DNA of 64,000 nucleotides, taken from Pilaira anomala (taxonomy: Eukaryota > Mucoromycota > Mucoromycetes > Mucorales > Mucoraceae). Positions 12,066-23,030 of this stretch are shown in pieces. The stretch spans positions 124,001 to 188,000 of the forward strand of contig JAIXMQ010000044.1 of assembly GCA_025716855.1 (NCBI GenBank), given 5' to 3'. The notes beneath the pieces were generated by a model. That model did not search any database, was not told the origin of the DNA, and worked only from the letters and a program-made list of their open reading frames with translations. The position numbers and the translations under genes were made by a program. Each line of letters begins with the position of its first letter. Positions within the stretch are counted from its first letter, which is position 1.

Positions 12066-13125
12066 TCAACAAACTCAACGTTTACTTATTAACATATTTA
12101 TTAAATATACCAAATTAATTGATGAAATGGAGGATGTTGAAATCTGTTATACCAGAAATCCAAAAAAAAAACTAGTAGACTTCTATGTACGAGAGTTATT
12201 AATGCAAATTTACTCGACATACCTCTCTACCAAGAAGGATCACAACAGCAAGAGCCTTTGCATTGCACTAATCAAATAGCAAAATTAGGTACGTAAAATT
12301 GACGGTTTTTTTTTATTGTTCAAATGCCTAATTACTTTCTAGAAGAGAATAGATACGAGCACCATATTTGCGAACCATATTTTTTTACGCTCCATATTTT
12401 TTTGAGCAAAAACAGATTTTTTTTTTCTTTGGTTCTTTTAACGTTATCTATCCGTGTTAAAAGAAGAACTCAAATGTAAGTAATGTTTAACGCTTTTTAA
12501 ATCTTTCATACAGGTAATGTTATTGAAGATATTATCAGCTTTAAACAAAAACATCAGGATTACATAATTAATTTGAAAAGGAATGGGTATTCAGTGATTG
12601 GATATTGTAGAAAGAGTAGAACAAAAAAATACAAATAGACGAAATTCTCAAGTCATTAAGTGGAATGGTATTGGGTTCGCAGATCTACTTTTTATCTTTG
12701 TCAAAAAGTGGAGTATAGCTATTGTGGTTATATAGATTCTATGTTTAAGACAGCCCTACATGTACTTCTAGACTCATACTCTTTTATTTTTTACTTTTTA
12801 AAAGTCATGTTGAAAGTTATCCTTTTATTCTAGATTACACACTATGCGAGCTCAACGGAGTTAAATATCTTGAAAAACCCAGTATTTGTCCCATCAATGC
12901 GTTTCTATTTTAGTTCGTACCACATGTTTCACGAAAAAAAGGGAAAAAGGAGAACTTGGCGTGAGGAAGATCTTCAATAATTATTTTCCATTTTTGCATA
13001 TGATCTATAAGCTCATAGAAACCTTATATTTGTTTCATTCTAAATTTCAGAATTGCAATAATCAGAGTAAAGCTCACAAGATAATCATATCATCTATTAC
13101 AATAATTAACTACACGGCTCCGTAA
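12066..13125 (+). pseudogene. Decayed protein-coding remnant, possible recombinase-like element
   Basis: Three blocks look coding but are separated by stops. Block 1 (about 12066-12281) is open for about 70 codons and includes KLIDEMEDVEICYTRNPKKK followed by LVDFYVRELLMQIYSTYLS. Block 2 starts after a plausible acceptor near 12513 and reads IISFKQKHQDYIINLKRNGY, then SVIGYCRKSRTKK, and then a stop. Block 3 (12845-12980) reads LNILKNPVFVPSMRFYFSSY and stops soon after. The IGYCRKS segment resembles the GYxRxS opening of serine-recombinase catalytic domains, which is also how I recall some repeated Mucorales proteins beginning. This is weak evidence. No intact gene is present, and the family assignment is a guess to be tested. 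Confidence 0.3.
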
Positions 13126-15165
13126 ATTTACCCGTACCAGGAAAGATCGTGTTACAATGTCTTTTTTTTTTTATAAGTGGCGAATTGATAAAAATGTGAA
13201 TGGATTAGGAACAAATAAAATGTTCGAGAATAAATCCGTGTGTTACTTACTTTTAGTAATTGCGTTTTACATCCATGCTTTTGCATGCACTGTTTTATAT
13301 GTATGTACATGCGTATAATTGCAAATTTATTTGCATGAAGGATAACCTGTATATACTGGATTAATTTTTACATAGAAGATGATCATTTACAGCCCTTCTG
13401 ATGTATTTTTATATCAGTACACGCGAAACATACTAAAGCTAATGGTTGTAGTATTGTGTCACAACTTATCTTACATAAGGCAGAAAAAAAAGTGTACATG
13501 TGTGACTCACGTTGTTTTTTAAGGAAAAGGAGAGGAACGAGCTTCAGATGAAAGCCATAATAACTAAAGCAATAAGACACAGCTGTACTACGATCCTTAT
13601 TATTAAATTATGATTGAATCTATATAATAAATCTGATACAAATTAATTCTTTGGGAAGCCCTATGATTATGGGTAATTGTTTAATCTATAAATCACGCTC
13701 AGTTCTGTGAAAATTGAAAGTCGGTATAACTGAAGGATTGGTTTTTCTGTATGCCCCATCTGTTGGGAATCTTTGAACTTTTTCAAGAAGAAGTGCGGAT
13801 ATCTGTTATGATATACATATGACTTTATTGATCATTATCAACGGCAAATCATACTACCGCAAAAACATATTGAATATTGTGTATTTTAATATATATATAC
13901 ACATTTATAAGTTGATATCATATTAACATCAGATTATAAGCAATGAAAGTTTTAACTAGAGTACTCAACAAAAGACTTTTTCAGGTTTTTAATTTACTAT
14001 TATTAGCACTTTACAACAAGTATTTTCTTTCTTTCAAAATACTAATATTACCTATACTCCCGCTTTTGTTTTTACTTTGCATGTGTTAGTATTTTACATT
14101 AGCACATATCCCACAAAGACAATAGTCGAAGAGAAGTGTTTCGTTTTTTGTAATAATATATGCAATATTATACAGTATATGGTTAATAATAAGACGAAAC
14201 ATTAAAAAATATGTTATATAGATAGTATCCGTAAACGCAATACACTTAGAGAAAGGAGGTTCTAATATATCGCACATATTGCTGCATCTTGAGTTTCCTT
14301 CATCCGTAGTAGTTATGCATAAAAAATTATATCATCGATATTGCTTTATCGGAATGGACCATTGGTATGCTCTTAAGTTCTCACTCGTTATCGTAAAAAT
14401 TCAGTATGAACACAAGTAATTATTTAATGTATTTTTATAAAGGGAGAGTAATAAATTTACCAATCAATTACCATCCTTTTAAAGAATACAGGATTATTCT
14501 AGTTAATCAAACACAAGGTCCTGAAACAAAAGAATTGTCGGTGTTCAGTTTATTGATCAATTTAATAAAGCAAAAACTTGTAAAAGACATGTAAGAAAAA
14601 TAGATTGGTGGACTTCTTCGTGTTTAAAGAAGACGATTGCCAATAATAATTGAATATTTCTGTCAAAATAATTAACTTTGAGCCAATTGATGACGATTTA
14701 TTTTTGAATTTCTTACATATATGATAAGGGGTATATTCTTGTATTTGCAATTAGTATAATAGATACAGTATCTTTTTAATGAAATACTCGTATTTTTTTT
14801 TTTTTGCCTGTATTACAGGTTCCACAAGAAGAGGGGGCCTGAGGGGCAAACAAAATGTGCTTCATACTGTAAAAACAATTAAAGAGTTCGAGAACCTTTT
14901 AGAAATAATTGCAATTTATAGCCACGCTTTTTCTCCTTTTAGTTTAAATATGTACATAACAAAATATTATAGTACCCGGAACAAAAAGGTCATTTTACTG
15001 AGGTTATTATATTACAAATTTATTCTTTTTTTTTTTAGAAAAAAAAATATATATATATGAAGTTGGGGAATGCATAGAAAAGATAGGTTTAAACAATGTA
15101 TACAAAAAAAAGAGAGAGTAAAACATCTAGAGTAAAAAAGAAAGAAAGAAGTGTATAAAAATAAA

Positions 15166-15196
<31 letters not shown>

Positions 15197-15197
15197 A
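13126..15197. other. Gene-poor intergenic region, right part
   Basis: This is A/T-rich sequence with scattered short ORFs (62-93 codons at 13383-13580, 14086-14277, 14406-14594, 14562-14750 and 14779-15060) that overlap on both strands and show no family pattern. It ends with a (GA)n tract and a G run (15170-15196) just beyond the SOF1 stop codon. I see no RNA gene. Confidence 0.5.
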
Positions 15198-16648
15198 TTA
15201 TTTAGCAATACCAATAATTGGCTTTTCTCTTTCAGGTACACGTTGAACAGCATCTAATTTCTTTGAATGTTTACGTCTTAATTCTTCCTTTCTCTTTTCG
15301 GCCTTCATCATTTCCTTCTTTGTCTTATCAGCCAATTTAATATCCTTAGGAGTTCTTCTATGTTTATCAATTCTACGGATTTCCTTCATATGACCGTATC
15401 TCTCTCTTAATTTATCAGCATATTCTAACTTGTTCTTTTCACGCCAGTCCTTGACACCAATCTTTTCATTTGCGTGTGCCTTCCAAATACGAATATTACC
15501 ATCGTCTGATCCAGATAACACATATTTACTATCCATAGAATATTGTACTGCGAAAATTCTTTGCATACGTTTTGTATGGTAACAATCTCTACTGTGACCT
15601 TGACCTACATCATAAAGACGAATTGTACGATCATAAGAACCTGTAACAATTTCTTGACCTGTAGGAGAATAATCAACATCCATACTATAAGATTTGATTA
15701 GTTTACTATACAATAACCTTTTTAATAATAATTATAAAAATACTTACATGGCAGAAACGTGATCTTTCAAAACGTTCTTTGCAGACTTCATATTTCTCAT
15801 ATCAAAAGTATAAGCATTATGATCTTCACTACCGGTAGTAAAAATATAAGCTTCCATTGGATTCCAAGCAATAGCGTTGGTCTTTAAGGACATGACCAAT
15901 TTAGATAGAGGTTTACTTGTTCTTAAATCGTAAAGTACAATAGTACGATCAGTACCACAAGAAGCAAAAATGTTAGTTTGTACTTGATTGAACTTGACAG
16001 TTTGGTAAGAATCTGCGCCCCAAGCGAAATCATGAATGGGTTCTGATCTAGATTCATCCCATACTTCTACTGTTCCACCTGAAGTGACAAAGATAGGATC
16101 TTTACGATGATGTGATAATCCAGTAAATGCATGTTTACCCATGTAAGTCTCGATGGGTTCTGTATCTTCTCCCCAAATTTTGACAGTTTTATCTGTTGAA
16201 CAAGATAAGAATCTACCATCTTCTTTACCAGGACTTACGCCTGTAACCATACCACGATGGCCCTGAACTCTCCATGTTGTATTTTGTTCAGACACTTCCC
16301 AGATACGAATTTCACCATCACCACTACCGGAGATCATACTGTTTAATTTAGAAGGATGTTTTGTTAAACAATAAACACCGTCGATATGTCCATTTAAGGA
16401 ACCAATAAATGGTTTAGCAAACATACGGTCCAATTTTACTGAATTCAATGCTCGAGTATATTCTCTGCCTTGTTCAAAAGGATGAGCACTTGGGTCTAAA
16501 TTACGTTGAACTTTATGAATATCTTGTGCACGTTCACGCACATAGTCGTTGGATGACCGAGACAATACTTTAAGTTTCTACATTGACAAACAAAAAGCTT
16601 AGTTGGTTAAAAGCGGAAAGATATAATGTTCATGTATTTTCTTACCAT
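15198..16648 (-). CDS. SOF1: SOF1/DCAF13 WD40 protein of the small-subunit processome
   Basis: Three exons (16646-16648, 15748-16577, 15198-15684) encode 439 residues, the normal size. The product is a WD40 beta-propeller that works with U3 snoRNP in 18S rRNA processing in the nucleolus. Visible features are the family start MKLKVLSRSSNDYVRER, seven WD-type repeats with endings such as DGEIRIWEV, DKTVKIWGE, DRTIVLYDL and DRTIRLYDV, and the conserved basic C-terminal extension (EIRRIDKHRRTPKDIKLADK) typical of Sof1. The first exon contains only the start codon. The ATG is followed by GTAAGA, and the acceptor at 16578 restores the canonical Sof1 N-terminus, whereas starting at the next in-frame Met would lose it. 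The upstream spacer carries a 32-nt poly-T run. Confidence 0.95.
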
Positions 16649-16750
16649 TATTGATCTATATATTAAATGAAGGAAAAGATAGAAAAAAACACTTTTTTTT
16701 TTAAAATTACAGAATAAGAAAAAAAAAGGGTAAAGCAAGTCCAATCGTGG

Positions 16751-16788
<38 letters not shown>

Positions 16789-16844
16789 TAAAAGAATGAA
16801 GCACCGCTTTTATTTATTTTTATGAAAAGAAGGGAAAATGTTGT

Positions 16845-16935
16845 CTATGATAGTTTATATTCAAAATTTTGTTGTTGCTGTTGCTGTTGCTGTTGTTGAT
16901 TCGCAGAATCATACATTTGCTGTTGCTGCTGCTGC

Positions 16936-16984
<49 letters not shown>

Positions 16985-17912
16985 CGACCATACCTGCTGG
17001 AGGAAAAGACAAGATGTTATTTGAAGGGGTATAAACCTTGACAAAGTTATTTTGCTGTTGAGCTAAAGTAGAAGGATGAGGTGAACTAGGCAATGATTGA
17101 CTATGAATTTGGTGATGAATTTGACTATTCAAGTAATCCACAGGATTACTACCATAGGGCGTAGTAGTAGCAGATGATGCTGCAGTAGAATATTGAATTA
17201 CACTATTAGGCGTAGATAATACAGGAGTTGTCGTAGTCACTTCATGCGTCTTTTCATGCTTCTTTAATGATCTGGAATGATAATAAGCTTTACCACATCC
17301 TTTAGCTACACAGATAAATGGTCGAACATTCGAATGTGTCTTGATATGTGTAGTTAATGAATCTGGTCTCGAAAACCTTTTACCACATCCTGACTTGGAA
17401 CAAACAAATGGACGTTCTCCTGTATGTGTACGAAGATGATTATACATCTTGTGTCTCTTTGTAAAAGGTTTTTGATTCCTTTGACAATTATCCCATTCAC
17501 AGCAATAAGTAGGCTATCATCATAAGTTAGCTTTGTTTTTTTTTTTTTATAATTGTATTTATCTTCATTTACCTTTCCACTTCCAACATGAGTATCATTA
17601 ATATGTGAAATCAATTTTTGTAAATCATAAAATATTTGTCCACATTCTTTCCATTTACATTGAATTTGTACTTTAGATTCTTCTGAATTGTTATTTGATG
17701 CAACAGCCAATAAAGAAACATTATCTTCTTCATCTTCCTCATCATCTCCATCAATAGTAGATTTATCTTCATCCATAGGTGTAACCGATGTGACTGTAGG
17801 TGTATTAGGACTCAAGTTTCCATCTTCCTCTTCCTCTTCATCATCATCACCCGTACTAGTAGATTTACCTGTTTGCTGTTGATGTTGTTGTTGTTGTTGT
17901 TGTTGTTGTTGA

Positions 17913-17953
<41 letters not shown>

Positions 17954-19786
17954 TTGGATTTGCTGATGTTGAATTTGTTTTTGTTGTTGTTGTTGTTGTT
18001 GATTATTTAATTTTTCTTCTTCCAACACAATCAAACGAGCAATCAATTGTTCTCTCGACATATTATCATAATCCTTTGGTGTAGTTCCAATCGGATGTAA
18101 GCCCAACTCTTGAGGTGTAGGAGGAGGCGGTATTGCAATCAATCCCAGCGCTTGTTTTTGTTGTAGCTTACGATCCTCTTCCATACTAAACATATAAGGA
18201 TCCACAGCAGCAGCAGACCGAGGTGCTGCTATTCCTGTTACAGCACCACCCTGATGATGACCCAAGTTCTTTGTCTCGATATTTAGTACAGGAGGAAAGG
18301 AACTAGAGACTGTATGTCTTCTTGATTTCTTAGTTCGTCCAAGTGGTATTTCCTCTACCGTACGTTTCGTACCACGCATACTCGTTTCATCTATAAATAC
18401 CATGTTGTGTTGTTGTTGTTGAAATTGCTGTTGTACAATCGCGTTATGTAATGAAATGTTGTCACTCTTTACTTGATGAATTGGACTACTGGCCGTAGGT
18501 GTGTTGGGACTACTCAGACTAGACATTTGTGAGAGCACTACATGTGGCGTGTCTTGTGATCCAACTGGGTTGGGCGATTGGACCATATCTGTATTCACTG
18601 TTAGTATTTGTCTCTGTTGTTGCTGTTGAGCCTGTTGATGGGCTTGATGTTGCGCTTGGACATGTGCCTGCTGTTGGGCATGTTGCTGTGCTTGTTGTTG
18701 AGCCTGTGCTTGTGCTTGTGCTTGTGCCTGCTGTTGAGCATGTTGTTGAGCTTGTTGTTGAGCTTGTTGTTGAGCTTGCTGTTGAGCTTGTTGTTGAGCT
18801 TGTTGTTGAGCTTGTTGTTGAGCCTGTTGTTGAGCCTGAGCTTGTGCGTGTTGTTGCGCCTGTACCTGTTGTTGGGCTTGGGCATGTTGTTGAGCTTGCG
18901 CCTGCGCCTGTGCTTGTTGTTGCAACATATGCTCGTTTGTTTGATGCTGTAACAAATGTTCATTTGGTTGAGAAGTAACTTGATGTTGTGGTTGTTGTTG
19001 CATTAAATGTTCATTGGGTTGATGTTGTATTAAATGATCAGCTTTTTGAGAAGGAATTTGATGTAATAAATGATCAGGCGAATTTACATGATGCAACGAT
19101 TGTGGATGAATTAAATGTTCATTGGGTTGAGAAGGTACTTGATGGATCAAGTGTTCATTGGGTTGAGAAGGAACTTGATGTAACAAGTGATCGTTTGACT
19201 GTGAAGGGACTTGGTGCATTAAATGTTCATTTGACTGATGTTGTAATAAATGTTCATTCGATTGTTGTTGTTGTTGTTGCTGCTGCTGTTGTAACAAATG
19301 GTCATTCGATTGAGAAGGAACTTGATGATGTTGAATTAAATGTTCATTTGTTGGATGTTGTAACATGTGTTCAGTGGACTGTGAAGGAACTTGATGCTGT
19401 TGTAAAATAGCAAATTGTTGAGCCATTTGTTGGGCCATAACTTGTTGGGCAGCAGCAGCAACACGTTCTTGTTCTTCTTCTAATTTACATTGATGCTGAT
19501 CCATTGTACGTTGCGAGGGTACAATAGGATGATGCTGCTCTTGTGTGTTCATCATACCATTTAATATTTGATGTGGGTTTTGTTGTCGAGCCATTTGTTG
19601 AAGAAGTTGTGGATCATGTTCAGGATAGCTTAAAGTAGAAGTATCAGGATAACTCATATCTGAGTTATTAGAAGATGTTGCCACTCCAAACATTTGATTA
19701 TCATGAGATAAACTATCCATTACAGATACTTGTGGTGATGGGTTATTATTATTTGACTAAATAATAAAAATCATGTTTAGTGACTC

Positions 19787-19822
<36 letters not shown>

Positions 19823-20113
19823 GAAAAACAAATAATAAAAATAAAAAAATAAAGGGGGGAAGGGAAGAATATTTACCATTGTCATGACGTTTATAGGGGT
19901 GGGAGAGTTATTCATTTGAGGGTTGTTGTTGTTGTTTGTTATATGTTCAAGCTCATTAGATGAATATAAATGTTGTTGTAACTGAATGGGAGTAGTAGTG
20001 TTACTACTATTGCTACTATTATTAAGCGACATTGGTTGTTGATCAAATTGGTTTTGATTAGGTGAAAAGAAACTGTTTGTTTCTTGTTGCTGTTGTTGCT
20101 GTTGAATATCCAT
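16845..20113 (-). CDS. Poly-Q C2H2 (GLI/Zic-type) zinc-finger transcription factor
   Basis: Three exons (19877-20113, 17573-19756, 16845-17513) encode 1,029 residues. Four C2H2 fingers lie near residues 780-895: a first finger CKWKECGQIFYDLQKLISHI, then CCEWDNCQRNQKPFTKRHKM, CSKSGCGKRFSRPDSLTTHI and CVAKGCGKAYYHSRSLKKHE, joined by TGERPF-type linkers. The divergent first finger and long-loop second finger are the GLI/Zic arrangement. The rest is extreme low complexity: a run of about 23 Gln near the C-terminus, other Q runs, a (QQA)n block, a repeated unit of the form VPSQPNEHLIHQ, and acidic stretches (EEEEEDGN, DDEEDEEDN). A DNA-binding regulator is near certain. Its target is unknown and I cannot name the orthologue. 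Confidence 0.88.
16912..16983 (-). repeat. CAA/CAG trinucleotide tract (poly-Q)
   Basis: Mostly uninterrupted CAA codons with a few CAG at the proximal end encode about 23 consecutive glutamines. It lies in the last exon of the zinc-finger gene, downstream of the fingers, and is a likely length-variable microsatellite. Confidence 0.9.
18600..18945 (-). repeat. Expanded CAACAAGCT-type repeat coding (QQA)n and (QA)n
   Basis: A block of about 340 bp is made of 9-nt units CAACAAGCT (Gln-Gln-Ala) mixed with 6-nt CAAGCA-type units (Gln-Ala), interrupted by His codons. All six frames stay open here because of the repeat, which explains the long shadow ORFs on both strands. It lies in exon 2 of the zinc-finger gene. 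Confidence 0.9.
18960..19400 (-). repeat. Imperfect repeats coding VPSQ-x-NEHLLQ units
   Basis: At least ten imperfect copies of a 24-39-nt unit encode variations on QVPSQSNDHLL, NEHLIHQ and NEHLLQH. Unlike the pure Gln tracts these are complex-unit tandem duplications within the same exon of the zinc-finger gene. Confidence 0.8.
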
Positions 20114-23030
20114 TTTATTGTTGTCCCCGAAGGGAAGTTCTTGTGCCTTTATTATATTTATTTTTTCAAGTTTATTTTTTTCTTTTTTTGATTACTATCA
20201 AAAAAAAAGCAAGGCGTATTTTTTTTTTTTTTTTAAAAAAAAGTATATATAAAATCTATTTCTATTATTATTATTATTTTCGAAAAATAGATAGTATGTT
20301 TCTTTTTATAATAAAAAAAAAAGGGGGGGGGGAGGAAGAGGGGAGTTGTAGAGATAAAAAGAGAGAAGAGTAAAAGAAAAAGAAAAAGAGAGAATAGAGA
20401 AAAAAGAATAAAGAAAAAGAAACCAAAAAGACATGTTGCGGAGATAGAAACGATAGAAACACACGCACACACGCAACACGTAGACATAGATAGTTGAACA
20501 GCACTTGTTCACTTCACATGCTTTACAATAAAACTACTTTAACATTATTATTATCATCTTTTTTACTTTATTATTTTATCTTTATTTTTTTTTAAAAAAG
20601 AAGGGGTTAATTTATTAAGCCATTTGATTAAAGGATATAATTGGATACAAAAATAAAGAGCGGATCCGGTCTTTCTAAGTATATTATTACAGAGTTCAAT
20701 GCTGGGCAACAAACAAAAAAATGATGTCATTGGCCAGTCAAATCTGATGTTAATGGCCAATTAAAATCAATATCATATTTTTAGAAATGAAGCCTGCCAT
20801 AGCGTTGAAATGTGTAAGAATATCTATTCAAACAAAAGAGTCCATGTATTAATTTATTGGAACAAGCTTACGTAATTGTGGATAGTTATATGTGTCAATG
20901 AAATTTCCTCTTATAGTATCAGACTTCTCTTCTTTAGTCAGGTCTTATTTTTTTGACCTTATGCAACACTTTATTAAATATCTCGAGGATAGATGACGAC
21001 AGTCTTTTTACAAGTTCTTTCTTTGATAACTATATAACTAATAATTTTATTATGTTTGGGTCAAATTTCCTTTTAACATCAATTGATAAACTCGCACCAA
21101 AGAAGTATACTTATATAATTGTCGCTGTGAGAAAGCGTATTACCAACAAGATGAATTCTCAAGGCTGACGAAAAAGACTCTTTCAAGCAATTCTTTCCAC
21201 TTCATTGCTGTAGTTGAAAGATTAGCATAACAGTCTTTAACCAAATCCTTTCCTGTTTCAATCCAGGCCCGTGCCTGAGGAGAGAGGGCAGGTTATATTT
21301 TTGACAACTCTTGTCCATAGACTATGAGTACTTTTTTTTTTTTTTTTTTTTTTTAGTTTCTTGTTGTATTATGTTAATCCCTGTTGATCCAATTACTTAA
21401 TGGCGTGGATTGTGCTTGAAACAGCGGCGACCAACTTTGATTTGATTTTTTCAAAGAGCTTCATATTTGTGAAACAGATGACATTTAAATAAGTACCTGC
21501 TGTAATTGGATTTAAATTGTAAAGCGAATTCTTGCTCCATCATTGGCAAGAACTGGATTACCGCGGCACAAGCAGGCATAACGACCTTTCGATGTCGGTT
21601 CTTCCTATAATAAAGAAGCAGAATTCTGTAAAGGTAATATAAATGCTTAATTGCTGGGACGCTTTTTGGTAGGAACGGGCGTAAACAAACAACTTGTTTT
21701 TCAGTGAGAAACAAGATAAGATAAGGCAGAAGTAAAATGGATCCAATATCGTTTCTGTTCTTGAGATGGTGTACTTAATACTGTTGGGAGAGGCCATGTA
21801 ACAAACTCTTGTCATTTGAAAAAAAAGAGAGAGAGAGAAGAGTACGCTTTTTTTTTTATCTTTTTTGGCTTATACCAAGGGCCTAGTATTTATTGACGAA
21901 TTTGATATATGGTGACACGGATTCGGCCTTTACTGTTGTGTCAGATCCTTTTCTTTTTTTATTCTACAAACATTTTATTAGCCACAATCTGGTCTATTCG
22001 CTTTGCTAACTGACGGCCATCACGCTCTAACGGATTCACGGGGAATATCTTCATTCCATATCCAATACACAGTAAAGTGTACATACATATTAAAATTAAT
22101 CCAAGATGAGTATAATATTATCTATTTTGTTATAAATAATTTTATGTGATTTGACAAACTCTTGAAAGGGCAATATAAAGTGGATGACCTTGGCTGAAGA
22201 CATGGCCGCTGTGGTAAATAGAGGCCCTATACGTATTCAAACAAAGGTACAAACTGAGTCCTTTTTACATAAATCGAATACATCTTTGATAACTATCCAA
22301 TAGATGAGTGGTTGGTTAGTTAATGCGAATGATGATGGGCTTATTATAGTCATAAGAAGAAGTCATATCATCAGATTTTACTATAAAGTAAATCAAAAGA
22401 TAACACAACGTCGATCCTTTTCATACGTTTAATCGCTTTCTCAAGATAACTATTTAAGAATGACACCATTTTATTTGATACTTAATTTTCAAAGAAAGAG
22501 CCTATCATATCGTTTGCTTATTAAAGTATAATTAATATAATTAAATATACCCACCCTTTTTTTTTTATATTCATGTCCGTGTAACCATTAAATAGGTGTA
22601 AAGAACGTGTTAGTACCTGAATCTTTCTCTCTCTCTCTCTTAATTGATTCTTGTTTTTATTAGTGCCAAGAAAAACCTATCATCTTCTTAAAAATTCCTT
22701 TACATATAACTATGCGTATTCTATTTTTATCTAACCGTTACAAGCTAAATGATGCTAACCCCTTCCACTTTCATTTAAAAATTATTATTTTTTTGAGAGA
22801 GAGAGAGAGAGGCTATTACCACAATTAGTCTTATTGTCATGGTTACACACACACACGGAAATGCGTGTTGATGGACAATAAAAAGCGGACCGGAAAGTTT
22901 GGCATGTGCGTTAAAACATAAAGATAAGATTATGTAAAACAGTAAAAAAAAAAAAAAAAAAACAAATAATAGTATGGACTAAGAGATATTCTATTATTGA
23001 TACATTATTATTATATTATTATGAGTTAAA
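20114..23030. other. Gene-poor intergenic region upstream of the zinc-finger gene
   Basis: 20114-20520 is the probable leader and promoter of the zinc-finger gene, with purine/pyrimidine-biased runs and a G run. 20520-23030 is A/T-rich with short ORFs only. A minus-strand 31-codon frame at 21959-22054 (start MKIFPVNPLERDGRQLAKRI) and a plus-strand 39-codon frame at 22184-22303 (MTLAEDMAAVVNRGPIRIQT) read like protein but have no recognisable partners. Poly-T at 21331-21354, (TC)n and (GA)n tracts near 22626-22640 and 22795-22811, and poly-A near 22943-22962 are present. Confidence 0.45.

Noticed and set aside
18529..18978. Long plus-strand ORFs across the poly-Q region (also 18608-18952, 18988-19410, 16838-17041, 17688-17882)
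   Set aside because: They are antisense translations of CAA/CAG and CAACAAGCT repeats. The minus strand encodes the zinc-finger protein with intact splice structure.
20233..20512. Overlapping minus-strand ORFs rich in Phe, Leu and Ser upstream of the zinc-finger gene
   Set aside because: They translate purine-rich leader sequence in three frames and have no domain.
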